Part shown: positions 35,867 through 48,299 of the stretch, piece by piece
How positions within the stretch are numbered: position 1 is the first letter of the stretch
Layout: every line of letters begins with the position of its first letter
Source of the DNA: Lucifuga dentata
Lineage: Eukaryota; Chordata; Actinopteri; Ophidiiformes; Bythitidae
Direction of reading: 5' to 3'
Assembly (NCBI GenBank): GCA_014773175.1
Contig: VXCM01001477.1
Span: forward strand, 62,001-126,000
DNA length: 64,000 nt
The notes under the pieces: model-generated
What the model saw: only the letters and a program-made list of their open reading frames with translations
Databases searched by the model: none
Told to the model about the DNA's origin: nothing
Made by a program: the position numbers and the translations under genes

Positions 35867-36980
35867 ATCATCGTTTGAGCCGACACTTGTATTCAAAGAA
35901 ACAGCAAAGACACACAAGTCCAGGCAGTTCTACAGTAAGTTACACTATGTTGCAACAGAAATAGCACAAAAATAAGTTGAACCATTTCTGCAGCAGGCTG
36001 ATCTGATATAAAAGCTGTTTAGAAACCGCGGATAAATAGAATTAATATTAGGATTTTAATTCAGGAAGTAATCTGTGGCACATTCACAAGGTCACAGTGA
36101 TCAAGCTGAGGCTAAACATCAAATGTCATCTTTAATTTCACTTCACAAAATAATGGAATAATTTGTCAATGTGTGATACTAAAGCTTCCTATATAGATGT
36201 AAAATATTCCTATATGAACTCATTATATTTAGTCGTTACTTTAATTGGTTTTATTGGTCACATGCTTTCCGTTATGGAATATTCACAACACATCCACATA
36301 AGGAGTGACATACCCACGGTGTTAAACGGGTAAAAACAAATCACACAGCTGCAGCATTATCAGTCATTTATGCTGGATTGCAGACTGGCAGAACTGACCT
36401 GGAATGGGTTTTGCCTCGGATGATGATATTATAGCTGTCAAGGATTTATTTTTTTTTTTCGAGATTCCTTTGGAGATTGCATTGAAAAACAAATACAATT
36501 GCAACACCTCTGAGTTAGATCTTTCTATGCTGGGCTCATAACTTATCAATCACCCATTGCATCTTCATATACTGCCGTAATGTGCCTTTAAGAGGGGTTT
36601 AAGGAGAAAAAACAAAACGTGTTTTTGAGTGGAGGAGTTCGACAACTGAAGAAACGCAACATACTCATATTGTTACGCTTCAGCCTTTTAGCGATCGGGG
36701 ACTTGACATTGTTGACAGCAACACTAACACCAACACCCCTTCACACACACACATACACACACAATCAAATGATATACCATGCTCCTGTCAAATCACACTA
36801 TTATCTTCCTCTGCGTGTGCTTGTTTGTGTGTGTTCTGTGTAAAGTTGTCAATAATTAATCTGTCTCGGTTTCCTTGTCCTCCACGTGTGTGTGCGATTT
36901 TATTTATGTATTTGTCTGTGTGCATGTAAGCGTGCGTGTGGACAAGAATGACAGAGTATAAAGACAATCAAAGAACTGAT

Positions 36981-36982
<2 letters not shown>

Positions 36983-37028
<46 letters not shown>
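36983..37028 (+). repeat. (CA)n microsatellite
   Basis: Perfect CA repeat of about 23 units in intronic sequence. Confidence 0.9.
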
Positions 37029-37030
<2 letters not shown>

Positions 37031-37193
37031 ATCGATTGCCTGTCTGTCTACAGCATGTATTGTCTGTCATCCTTGTTCATCTAAAAATTCAGCCCTCTGT
37101 GTTTTCCCATCCTTAGTTAGACAGAAGTCAATAATGTGTTCATTACTTATTCAACCTTGTTTATTATTTAATGGTGTGTGTGTGTGTGTGTAG

Positions 37194-37305
37194 GCCACTA
37201 AGGTGTCTGCTGATGGAGAACAGGTTGAAGATGATGCTGACAGGATTCATAAGCGAGCTGAGGAGCTGGAGCAGTTCATCAGGGATACACTGCTTGGAAC
37301 TCAAG
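37194..37305 (+). CDS. lama2: lama2 exon: coiled coil
   Basis: The 112-nt exon encodes 37 residues from ATKVSADGEQ to LLGTQ plus one base. ATKVxADGEQ is conserved in alpha-2. The acceptor AG follows a short (TG)n array. Confidence 0.94.
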
Positions 37306-37870
37306 GTAGCAGAAACTGACACATCTCCTCCTCCATTAACTGCCTCCATATCCTCACAAACTGGAGTTACTAGATTTATCTGCCTCAGAATTTAGTTTTC
37401 TGGTTTTTAAAGTGTAAAGGGGGATACAGTATTTACCAAGCCTACCACAAATTACCCTCAAGTACCTTGCATCGCAGGATGCAGCTTGTGCTTTGCTTTT
37501 CTGTGCTGCAGAATAAACACACTTAATAAATGCACTTCTTTATTCGCTGCAGTATTCTTTGCCGCTTTCATTTTCCTAGCAGATCACCTATGATGACAAG
37601 AGAGGCCTGGGTTATCTTATCTCTTGATGCCCCTCTCTCTTGTTCCTTCTCTGCGCACACCGATAAATCTGTCCTCCATAAACTACACAAAGTTTACATC
37701 TGCTTCTCTCGGGCATTAAATATTCACATTCAAATGTCAAAGATAAAATAATTCCACCGTCCATTTGAATGAATTTCCATTCCTTCATCCCATATTTTGC
37801 AGTTTCGTGTTTATGGCACACATATTGGGTAATTGATAAGACGCGACATGTACATGTTGATATTAGCAAA

Positions 37871-38096
37871 TACAGGGTGTCCCAAAAAGATGTATACACA
37901 CTCTGAATGATTATAAATACAATGTTTATTAAGATATATCTAGGTTTTATAATCCAAGTTAAAGAAGACAAGTGTAGAGTCTTTGCTTAGTCTTGCTTTT
38001 GCCATTACTTCAAATCAGTTGCACCTGTAAAAAAAGAAAGTTTGAGTGAGTTCTAATCATTCAAAGTATGTATACATTTTTTGGGGACACCCTGTA
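37871..38096. mobile_element. mariner-like MITE (226 bp)
   Basis: Bounded by TA at both ends, with inverted ends CAGGGTGTCCC(C)AAAAA; the GTATACA words near each end are also inverted. No ORF. The ends and the TA duplication fit a Tc1/mariner-derived MITE. Confidence 0.75.
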
Positions 38097-38559
38097 TTGT
38101 CATGCAGCCACATTCCCTCATTACTCTGGGTGGAACAATTGGTCTATATATGGACTTTGGGGACCTCAGCACATCCCCTGCATATCTTAAACGACCAACA
38201 GAAGAGATCTAATCAGCCAGAATAATTAATTATGAGTGGCTTTGCAGGACTGCAAAGAAATCTTTGGATATATATATATAAATGTATGGACTCAAATCTT
38301 CACCAAAATGTAATTACTATGTCCCCATGTCCCCCTAAGTTTCCACCAATTTTCTTTGAATTAAAAACTTTTTGATCAGTTAAACCAGCTGACAGAGCCA
38401 AACGCATAACCCCGCTGGTTTAGGTAATAAATCATGAGTAACAAGCTCAACAGTGGTCATTACTGTTATCACACTACTTTTCTGTTATTAATGGCCTGAA
38501 ATTGTCCAGGTTTTGTATTTATGCAGAACTAAAACAGGAATAAAGATGATAGAAGGGAG

Positions 38560-38760
38560 CTTGTGACCAGAAGATTGCAGTTTCAAATTCCGCGACCGTC
38601 AGAAAAATCTGGCTTTGATTGATGGGTCGTGTCATGAAGTGCTCTGGGCCAAGGAGTTAAACCCCCGACTGCCCCCGTAGAACTGGTTGTACTATGTTGT
38701 ACCAGCTCCCAGACACTCCCTCACCCTAGCTGACATTAGAAAAAAAGCATGTTTATGTAA
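38560..38760 (+). mobile_element. tRNA-derived SINE remnant
   Basis: GATTGCAGTTTCAAATTCC resembles a tRNA box B. It is followed by TGAAGTGCTCTGGGCCAAGG and AACCCCCGACTGC, the same core found in the remnant near 21150. The 5' end is not clear. Confidence 0.5.
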
Positions 38761-38970
38761 AACTGTTAAAAACGGTTAAAAGTTAAAATAATTAGCTATT
38801 TTGATCACCATGATGAAAATTTAATGGCCTCTGTTATTTGGACCGAAAAGAAAGTTACCAAACCAATACACTTTGACCGGTTGTGATGAAACTGTCCCCT
38901 TCTTGCTGTTGCTGTCAGCATTCTGGCTCTCTGCCTAATCATAGTGTGACTGTGACTGTCGCTGTGGTTG

Positions 38971-38980
38971 TGTGTGTGTN

Positions 38981-39029
<49 letters not shown>
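38971..39029 (+). repeat. (TG)n microsatellite
   Basis: Interrupted only by the N at 38980, then followed by (GA)n. Confidence 0.9.
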
Positions 39030-39044
<15 letters not shown>

Positions 39045-41008
39045 TGTGTGTCATGGCTCACTGGATGATTGAGTGTAGCAATTATAGACTTAATTAGTGG
39101 CTATCACACACACACAAACATATACACAAACCCACACACACACACCACAGAGTACATACAACCTGGTGCAGACGTGCACAAATGAACTCACACCACTGTG
39201 TACTCCCCCACATACACATACATAATAGAGCAAGAAAATACTGTACACCCCTTCCTCAGTGCATGTACCAGTGTTTACTAGACACCGTAATATAATTCCA
39301 TCCACGTTTTAAGTGTTTAATTGGCTTTTAAATCTCACTATGTAATTATATGGCTGTGGCACATGAACACACACACACACACACGGGAATGCACACATAC
39401 ACACATACAGCTGTTCATTAGCATGATGGCTTTAATTCTGTCTTGGCGCTAATCACGTCATGTTTACATTTCAAATGAGACAAAATGCTGCAGTGCATGC
39501 GCTCACACACACACACTCATATACGGTACAAACGCAAACACGACCACCCCTTGCCCACCCACGCACCTACAAACAAACACACTATTTAACTTTTAACTTT
39601 CTTTAATCATATCACGTTTACATTTCAAATGAGAGAGGAAAACACCATTGCCTCAGACACGTCACACACTCACACATTTCTACACAACCTGCCATGCACA
39701 CACACAGATACACACACACTGACAGTTAGACACACATGATATTTTCTCTTCTCCTCTGTTTTTCTGACATAGACACACTCCTCATTAAGTTTCAGCAGCA
39801 TTATTCAAATGAGGCTTGGAGCATTTTAGTGCAGTTTTATTACTGACTGGTTTGAGATTTCACTTCCTTTAATTTGATAAAACCAGGGAAAACATGAAGT
39901 CTACCAAAGTCAATGGCTGTGTGTGTATGTGTGTGTGTGTCTGTCTCTCAGTATGTGTCTATGTTTAAATAAGCTCGTATCAAAAGATTTGTGATTTACT
40001 CTGAGCCACATTGTTATGAGACTGAATGTCCATTAGAGCTGCATGTTCTGTGCTGTTGATGCTATGTAAGTATTCGTTTGCACAGTATATATCTAAAATA
40101 TGCACGTATGTATACCTGTATGTATGTAAATGGTTTCACATGGCCATTCTAAGCCTCTGGTTTGTAGCTGTTGCTGTGAGGAAATAACATGAGCTATCGC
40201 TGAACACAGCAACACGAGGCCAAACATGTTTCATGCATTTTCAGGTCAGACAGATTTTGGTGCCAATTTGCTCTAAGCCTATGTTTTTGCTATTTGTAAC
40301 TGCTTAAAATTTAGAGCCAAATGGTTGTGCCCACATCTCCTAGCAACACTAGTTCAGAAAACCATGTAGCCATCTTGCATTCAATCACAGGGGACATGTT
40401 ATGCTTTTGGTTATTTTCCCTCATTTGTATGGTGTACTATCGTGGAGTTTAGTTGTTGAACTTGAGGTTAACATCTATAGAAATGCGATGTAAGACAAAG
40501 ACAAAGCTCTGAAAGCTTTACTTCTGTAATATGATTACCTCAACATGTAGCACATTTGCATTTACCTGCCCACGCAACTGGTTAGACAAACCCACGCAGT
40601 ACGAGGCTGCTGAAAGAGTGTTTGGCCAGCATCTGTGTTTGGCAGTCTGTAGTTTTGCCCGCTCAGGCCTGGCGCAGCTGCCCATTTAGAACAGAACAGG
40701 CTTTTTTTTTTTTTTTNTTTTTTTTTTTTTTCTTTTTGAGGTGGGCTTATATGGAAGATTATAAGGGGCACAATTAAAAGAAAAAAATAGAGTGAAATAT
40801 AATATACATGTTTTCATTTGTTTTCATTTCCATACACGCATTTACTGTCATAATTAAGTGAAAAACATATGGTATAGTGCAAACTGTTTATTTTTTTGTT
40901 TGAATGGTTGAATTGTTTTTCATTGTGACATGAATTTTTCATGCCACGTTACAATCAAATCACAGAACGGTGAAAAGAAAAGATCATGGTTTTTCATTTC
41001 ACTGTTGT

Positions 41009-41020
41009 CCAGCAGGGGGC
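41009..41020 (+). promoter_or_regulatory. CTCF-like core motif in left arm of palindrome
   Basis: Reads CCAGCAGGGGGC and lies in the left arm of the 1.34-kb palindromic element. Confidence 0.35.
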
Positions 41021-41709
41021 AACATAAATGTGCCAATACTAAATGCAAAGGCCCTGTCATTTCTTTTTCTGAAGCAGCTGTGTTATCAGTGCCAGAATGA
41101 AAAGTAAAACAGTCCAATCACAGAATGCATTAGCAATGATTATAGTTTATAATCATTATCATTATAGTAGCAATGATAGTTAGTGATCCGATCATGTTGG
41201 GTCAGGAGAGAATAAAGAATGTGATTGCGGCTCTGTTTCAACAAGCGGAAGAACACAGTTAGCAATGATTTGTAATTTGTAACATAGAGGTTTGCAGTTT
41301 CTGGTTCTGTAATCCACATTTCAAAGTATCTGATTATGCAGGTAATAGGAATGTGTATGGGAGAGCGGCCCCGTTGGTCAGACTGGTAATGTCCCTTGAT
41401 GTCCCAGCTTCATCTTCACCGGAAACTGTTAGCGTGAAACTAACTTGTTCCACTACTGTTTGCAAAGCTCCTTTTGTCTGTTGAGGAAATTCGTCACCTG
41501 TGATAAGTTCCGTGTCACCTCTTCTCTGTACAACCACTCCACACAGAATATTATCAAATCATTGCTAATGCACGTTCAGAGTGAACTACATCTTAAGCTC
41601 CACCCCTATGCTGTGATTAGACTGTGTTTTCTTTTTCATTCTGGTACTGATAATGCAGCTGCTTCATACAAAAGAAGGGCTTTGCATTTAGTATTGGCAC
41701 GTCTATGCT

Positions 41710-41721
41710 GCCCCCTGCTGG
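41710..41721 (-). promoter_or_regulatory. CTCF-like core motif in right arm of palindrome
   Basis: Mirror copy of the motif at 41009. It faces it head-on, because the arms are inverted. A second copy at 41777-41788 is part of the block duplicated around the N at 41743 and is probably artefactual. Confidence 0.35.
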
Positions 41722-42457
41722 ACAACAGTGAAATGAAAAACCNGGGCTTTGCATTTAGTATTGGCACGTCTATGCTGCCCCCTGCTGGACAACAGTGAAA
41801 TGAAAAACCATGATCTTTTCTTTTCACCGTACTGTATTTGATGGTAATGTGGCATGAAAAATTCATGTCACAATGAAAAACAATTCAACCATTCAAACAA
41901 AAAAAAATAAACAGTTTGCACTATACCGTATGTTTTTTACTTAATTATGACACAGTAAATGCATGTTTGGAAATGAAATACAAATGAAAACGTATTGTAT
42001 TTCCCAAATGGATATTATATTTCACTCTATTTTTTTTTTTTTTTTTANTTTTTTTTTTTTTTTTTAATTGTGTCTCTTACAATCTTCCATAGGCTTAAAG
42101 AGACAGGGCCTAAAACATTTTCCACTCAGCGTGCAGAGAATAGATCCATAAATGACAATAAGAACATAGAAATCTGTGTGTCCCCTTTAAAAGGTAGAAA
42201 TTGCACATATATTGTCAGAGTAAAGACATCTATTAAAAATACATAGGTATATGAAGGCTAAAAATAAAACTATACAAAAGTAAATTAAGTAAACTAAAGA
42301 AATAAAAACAGCATATTTGCTGTTAATGAATGACTGACTCACTGCTTATATTTTCCATAGATGCTGGCACTTGAACCAAAAAAATATTTCAGTTTCTTCA
42401 ATTTCGTTTAGATCTAAAAGTACATGAACTGAATCATTCTCTCTGTAGCATTATCAA

Positions 42458-42459
<2 letters not shown>

Positions 42460-42493
<34 letters not shown>

Positions 42494-42520
42494 CGTGTGT
42501 GCGCNCTGTAGCATTATCAA

Positions 42521-42556
<36 letters not shown>

Positions 42557-42604
42557 CGTGTGTGCGCGTGTGTGCGTGTGTACATGTGTGTGTGTGTGTG
42601 TGTA
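42460..42604 (+). repeat. (TG)n microsatellite at an acceptor, duplicated around an N
   Basis: TG repeats with GCGTGC interruptions, ending at the acceptor of the exon at 42606. The block from CTGTAGCATTATC is present twice around the N at 42505. Confidence 0.85.
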
Positions 42605-42605
42605 G

Positions 42606-42768
42606 GCCTCCAGTCTAAGGCTGCCGAGTTGAACCAGACGCTCTCTCGGAGAGATGGAACTCCGGACAAAAGCCTAAAGGAGATGAAGGAGGAGATCCAG
42701 GCCATGCTAGTCGAGATGAGAAACCGACAGCTGGGAGGGAAGAGGAGCATCGCTGAGGAAGAGATGGA
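42606..42768 (+). CDS. lama2: lama2 exon: coiled coil
   Basis: The 163-nt exon completes Gly and encodes 53 residues from LQSKAAELNQTL to IAEEEM plus two bases. Heptad-like spacing of Leu, Met and Ile with many Lys and Glu, no cysteine, one sequon (NQT). The acceptor again follows (TG)n. Confidence 0.94.
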
Positions 42769-45319
42769 GTATAGACACACAAATACACACACACACACAA
42801 AGGTCATCTCTCTCCCACACATCAAAACACAGATTTGGAGAAAACTGAGTGCTTCTTTCCTTTTTTCCCTTCCTTCCTTCCTTCCTTCCTTCCTTCTTTT
42901 TTCTTTCTTTCTTTTTCTTTCTTTCTTTCTTGCTTGCTTTCTCTTTGAGCTGACTGCTACATACTCTAAAGCCTTAACTTTAAGTGTTTCAGTCTCTCTC
43001 TCTCTCTCTCTCTCTCTGTCAAGCCATGTGATGGAATTAGTAATCTACTCTTTTCATCCCTCCTTTCTTTCTCCTTTCTCTTTCTCTCTCTCTCTCTCTC
43101 TCTCCCTCCCCTCCCTGTCTGTCTCTTTCAGCAGTAAATGTTGACGAGGTCGATGAGTTAATTAAAACGATCACCGTAGGGGAGAGAAACAGAGAGAGAC
43201 TAGAAAGACAGAATGAATGTTCAGTGAGAGAGAAACTCACAGAGGGAGAGGAGGACAACTGACAGATGGACGGAGAGGGACAGAGGGAGAAAGTATGAGA
43301 AAAGAAAGAGGAAAAACTGTGACTGCCTTGAATAACTCGTTGGTCGGTTGATTGTGACTAAACCCTGAGGGGAGACTCCAAACATAGCAGCTGCAAAAAA
43401 CACAATCATCAACAAATGTTTCATTCTTCAGCAAAACGAACAAAGCTGATACAGTTATGTACTTTTCATTTTATATGTTTTATATATTTTCCCATTTGCT
43501 TTTTTTTTTTTTTTTNTTTTTTTTTTTTTTGCCTCAGTGTGCAGTTTACCTGTACGGAGCCCCTAAAGGGACATAAGAAAAAAAAAAGGTAGTTTTTCAT
43601 GCTCACAAGATACTATCTCATGCTCACAAGATACCTTTTCCTGTTGTATCAGGTGTTCACGAGATCGTTTTCTGGTGTTGAGCTGAAAACTGCATCCCTG
43701 CTGAGAAATGCATCCCCTCTCACGGGAGTGCACACAGCAATAGCGAAACACTGTAGAAGCTTTCTATAAACTTTTAATGGATATTTCAACACTTTATGAA
43801 CATATAATGATCGACTGGAATGCCAGAAATAGAGTTTCCACTTGCTAATGTTAGCCAAATTTCCAAAATGTCTTTAAAAACTCCCACATTGGCAGATTTA
43901 GTCCAATCTTTCAGAGATGTATATCAATGTATTTTGTGAATGCAGTTACATCAAACGCTCTAAAATGCAGATTGCTATTACAACAGTGTCTACAAATGTA
44001 ATTTTAAATAGTGAATCAATAAACAGATGAATCATTTTTAAAAAACTGTTTTTTTAAGAATTGGAGAGTTGGATTACTTAACGTTTTGGCCATGTCTAAC
44101 AATATTGGCGTTACTGACACACTAAATTATGTGAACAGATACGATTCCTTCAACAAAACACCTTCACTGATCTGAAATATGGAACAGATGCACAGACAAA
44201 ATGAAGCACATATGTAATCCACATGATTATTATTCTTTTGAACAACTCTTGTGGAAGAGTGATTAAGGAATTCCTTAGAGTATAATAATATAATAACACC
44301 TGTGTGTCTATTGGGCGGCTGCGATTCAGCATTCCACTCTTATTTATAAATTATTTCTGCCAAAAACTGCATCCCTTCCTTTCTCGGTCCTGAGCAGGCT
44401 TACATACACCAAACTCACCCTGTCACATCAAAATAGCCCCACATCTGAGTTTTTAATGTTATTTCATCCCTTCATCTTCAATGGGGATGCAAATTTTGGC
44501 AGAGAGCCATCTGCCGAGAAATGCATCCTTACTGCAAATGCTTTTGTGTATTTGTTGTCTTAATTAATGCTGAAGATTAAAAATATCCTAATTAAAAATT
44601 GCTATGGCAAACATATAATTGTTAAACTCTTTTAATTAGGTAAGAATGTTTTAAAAATTGAAATCAAAGAATGGATTTATGGATTTATGAATGGATTTAT
44701 GCAACTGCCAATGAAGTTACCTTCATTGGCAGTTGCATTAAAATGAACATATCCAGGTGAGAATGCAAAATAGATGCCTTTAAAATATCTCAATCAGACA
44801 GATATATACACACACACACACACACGTGCATGATGGTGACAAGGCTCATGTCTGTAGTTTTTAGTTATCCTTGGGAGTCTCGTTCTCTGCCAATTTAGTC
44901 TGTTGCTGTTAATATAACATGCACAACTGCAATATACATTAGCATACACACATCGTTCTATCCATCGGCCCGTGCAAACACACACACATACACAGAAATA
45001 TTAGTGTGATGATATTTGAAATGTTTTACACTGCTACAGTTTAATCTAACTTTGCCTCGGGTCAATAGAAGAAAATCGGCAATTTCACTCCAGCATTTCA
45101 ACATTCAGTCATATAGAGTGATTATCGTCTTCACACTAACAGAGGCTCCGTCAAGCATTACAATAACTCCTCTCCTCTCCTCTCCTCGCCTCTCCCCATT
45201 AATTCCAATTCTTGTTTTGCGATTTATTCTACACTTATCACAACCTACACTGCATGAAAAGCTTAAATGATCAAAACTTTCATTATAAATGACTAATTTA
45301 CCCCAATTTCCCCCTCCAG
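42769..45319 (+). other. intron (2.55 kb)
   Basis: Contains CTTCC/TTTC arrays at about 42866-42930, (TC)n at about 42993-43018 and 43082-43103, a poly-T run with an N at 43516 and an 18-bp-stem hairpin at 44699-44738. No coding sequence. Confidence 0.7.
44699..44738. repeat. perfect hairpin, 18-bp stem, 4-nt loop
   Basis: GCAACTGCCAATGAAG at 44701-44716 is followed by TTAC and its exact reverse complement at 44721-44736; two more flanking base pairs extend the stem. No transposon ends recognised. Confidence 0.8.
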
Positions 45320-45398
45320 TCTAGCAGAAGAGTTGTATCAGAAAGTAAAGAGATTGTTTGGTGACCCTCATCAGGCCACAGAGGACCTGAAGGAAGAG
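45320..45398 (+). CDS. lama2: lama2 exon: coiled coil
   Basis: The 79-nt exon completes Asp and encodes 26 residues from LAEELYQKVKRLFG to DLKEE. KVKxLFG is conserved in alpha-2. Acceptor cctccag, donor gtaatt. Confidence 0.94.
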
Positions 45399-45511
45399 GT
45401 AATTACAACTAATTTAATTAAAGCAGTCTATTCTATTCTATTAATTTCCTCTTTTATTCTGCTAAAATGATTTAATGATCATCAAATAACGTTTCCTGTG
45501 TCCTTCCCTAG

Positions 45512-45643
45512 ATAAAAGGAAAGCTCTCAGACCATGAGGGGAAGCTCCAGGAAGCCCAGGAGCTACTCCACTCTGCCCAGGGAAAGACCCGAGAGGCTGG
45601 CTTACTGTCTGCACAGAACCAGGCTAACCTTACTGCCCTGGAG
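45512..45643 (+). CDS. lama2: lama2 exon: coiled coil
   Basis: The 132-nt exon (44 codons, phase 0 to 0) runs from IKGKLSDHEG to ANLTALE. It has coiled-coil composition and the NLTALE/NMTALE sequon shared with mammals. Acceptor ccctag, donor gtacaa followed by CA-rich sequence. Confidence 0.95.
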
Positions 45644-48299
45644 GTACAAAAATACACACACTCAAACACACACACACTCAAACACACACACACACACAGT
45701 ATTCTTGAAAAGACAGAAAAGTCCTGATCAGACGTGTTCTACAGCAACTATGGATACAAATAACGCCATGTCTTTCAATTACAGTGGCTGCCAATAATTA
45801 CAAAGACAGAATGATACCTTGTCAGGACCTTTACCCTTTTCATTGGCATTCCTGCCACAGGAAGACCCCTCACCACCAATTTATTGACCCCAGGGTGCCA
45901 TGTTTATATACAAGCCATCCAAATTTAACCTGTGAGACAGAGTTTGTAATGAGTAGTTGGGAATGCTTCTTCGAGCCTGTAGTTAAAGTACAGCCTATTT
46001 TAAGACAATCACTTCTCTACTGTCTTTGTTAGCAGCAACAGCTACTCTGCTTGATGTAAACGTTGAAAAAAAAAACACGCACACACATATTTAATATAAC
46101 ATACAGTATTTTGATCATGACAAATACAGCAGGAATATTTGCATATTATTAGGCAAGATAGACCATATGACATTAGACCCATAACTAATAAGTTAGTAAT
46201 CTTACAATACCATGCTATTTAAAGAAAGGCATATGATAGACCAGGGAGTACTTAGAGGTTCTCTTAGCAAATTTCCACAAACTCCAGAAGTGTGTATGCA
46301 AAAGCATTAATGAATTTAACTGGATGAATGATCTTTGCTGTGTACCCAGTCCTTAAAATTACGTACAAAATAAGTGTTAAACAGTTAGCTGTTAGCTGCA
46401 AAGTTCTTTACTGTATTCATACCTGAAAAGTGCTGCTGCAGATCAAGAATATTAGCTCATGCTTCCCTTGACTTTGTATTCAACGTAGCCTTAAATGTAC
46501 AGTTTAAACTGTCAAGCTTTCTTGTCTTTGTGTTGCTACAGTTTGAAAATGCCATTTTAGCTTTTCAACATGGGCTCCCATTTCTGCACGCACATTGATA
46601 GTGATGTGTCACTTGCTAGTGGTGCAAGTCAGGTTGCAGTGAAAGTTTTATTCCAGGTTAAATTATATATTAGTCCAGATCCAGACCAGAGACGAGCTAT
46701 GGATTATGTGGGCTATAGACATTCAGTTTGCATTCTTGTAGTTAATAATAATAATCTTGATCTTAATGCAAACATTACTGAGTGAAACCTTGTGTCCGTG
46801 TCAGAAACAGTTACATCACAGCTATCCTACATGTTCAACCAAAGAAACTTCGTCATTGCTTTGCAAATAGCTGAATTGTCCTGAGTTTTGAGGGTAACAC
46901 GGGCCACGGTCACCAATTTTGGAGGTGTAATGGGAAAACAAATTAAGAGGTAATGAACAAATTGCCACTTTCAGGCAGTGATAAATAAAGTAATGGAGCA
47001 AAGCCTGTGAGTCAGCAAACAGACACTCACCTGTGATATATTCTTCTCACTGTAACATGTATCCAATGCATTCCTTACAAAAAGACAGTCTATTTAATGC
47101 TTGTAGGGAGGGATGAGGTCACACGCATGCATTTTTTTTCAGTTGACTTAAACTTCCAAAAGTCCTAAAAGACTTTCTGCTCTGATCTGTTGAATCCTAA
47201 AGAGTGGGACACATCACCATCTATTCATCACAGACACCATTTATTCTTATTTTCTGTCCTCAGCCTTTTGCATGTAATTCATCATCACGGAAAGCTCACA
47301 GGCAGCACAGATTCCTAACAGAGCAAAACAACAAGCATTTATCGCAATGATTATTATGCACGTCCTGGAGGAAGCATTCTGCAGTGAGCACACACTGTAT
47401 TCTCTCTTTGTTTCTCTTTATATCTCTCTTTGTCTCTCTCTGACCCTGCAGTCTCTTGGTCTACAGGGAAAAGCTTTTTTGCAGCGAACAGAGGGGAATG
47501 CATGCATGCTGCACATTGGGGTTGTGCTGAGTTCAGGCTTTATTTAATTAAATCACTAATTGTGCATCCCTCATGTCCTCTAACTGTTTTTATTTTCTTT
47601 CAATAATTGAAAACGTGTTTTACCGTGAAAATGTTTTAGAACCAATCTATGAGGAAATAATTGAGAATAAATTCCTTGAATGGTTATTGACATTATTATA
47701 GCAAAAGTTTATATTGAACTGGAGGGAACTGAATGCAAATATCTAACATACTTACTTGCATTACGTGATTTCCGTACGATGATCTTTGCATCACAAATGG
47801 CAAGTTCCAGTCATGAATGAAAGGTGTAGTTTTCGGTTAAATATTTGCCATGGTATGCAGAAAACTTTCAACACTGATTTAATGCATTTCTACTTCAGTG
47901 TATTGTGATAAAAATAAATTTGCTGAATAAACAGTGACTTTTGAAGTGTCATGACTGGTTCAGTTCTGTTGCAAATCAGTCAAAATGTAGATTTGGTTGA
48001 AATGATGTAATAAGGAATTTTTTTTGCAAAGTATGCGTTCACAACATCCTCCTAGAGAGCTGTCACAAGACACCATTGCTGTTGTATGATCGTAAACTGT
48101 TGCCAAATGTATTTGTCTTTGTGTGCATCATCATAAACAATACCTGACAACAACTTAACCAGTGCAGCCCAAAATCACTTCTGCCAAGCTGAGACAAACA
48201 TATAAATCATATCATTGCTTTTTATGATTGAAAATATTGCCCAAATTTCACTTGAGTCAGATGGATTGCGGGTTCTGATCCTGTATTGTTTTCTTGCAG
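45644..48299 (+). other. intron (2.66 kb)
   Basis: AT-rich sequence with only short CA tracts near its start. I see no transposon or coding sequence. Confidence 0.65.

Larger units (their letters stand above)
35640..37193 (+). other. intron (1.55 kb)
   Basis: Contains (CA)n at 35642-35702 interrupted by an N at 35685, (TG)n at 35837-35864, (CA)n at 36983-37028, and (TG)n against the next acceptor. No coding sequence. Confidence 0.7.
40750..42091. mobile_element. 1.34-kb palindromic element with arms over 380 bp
   Basis: The left arm (40750 to about 41135) and right arm (about 41550 to 42091) are inverted copies of each other. They include TATGGAAGATT ends, an AATAGAGTGAAATATA motif and a block with CCAGCAGGGGGCAAC. 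The spacer is about 400 bp. Direct copies of GGCTTA flank the element (40744-40749 and 42092-42097), a possible 6-bp target duplication. No ORF of note. It sits inside a TTAA MITE. Superfamily not assigned. Confidence 0.7.
40389..42190 (+). mobile_element. TTAA MITE, family 2, copy 2, split by a nested element
   Basis: The 5' part (AGGGGACATGTTATGC to about 40749) and the 3' part (about 42092 to TGTCCCCTTTAA at 42190) align with the left and right parts of the copy at 13807. Between them lies the palindromic element at 40750-42091. Confidence 0.7.
37306..42605 (+). other. intron (5.3 kb), rich in mobile elements
   Basis: Contains a TA-flanked MITE (37871-38096), a SINE remnant (about 38560-38760), (TG)n with an N at 38980, short (CA)n tracts, a TTAA MITE split by a 1.34-kb palindromic element (40389-42190), and (TG)n duplicated around an N at 42505. 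No lama2 coding sequence. Confidence 0.75.

Noticed and set aside
43590..44530. Recurring words ATGCTCACAAGATA and GAGAAATGCATCC that might mark a transposon
   Set aside because: The copies are too few and too scattered, and no inverted ends or target duplications could be paired.
47369..47391. Near match (about 20 of 23 bases) to the start of the coiled-coil exon at 48300
   Set aside because: No acceptor precedes it and the frame does not continue. A 15-base exact match is within chance for a window of this size.
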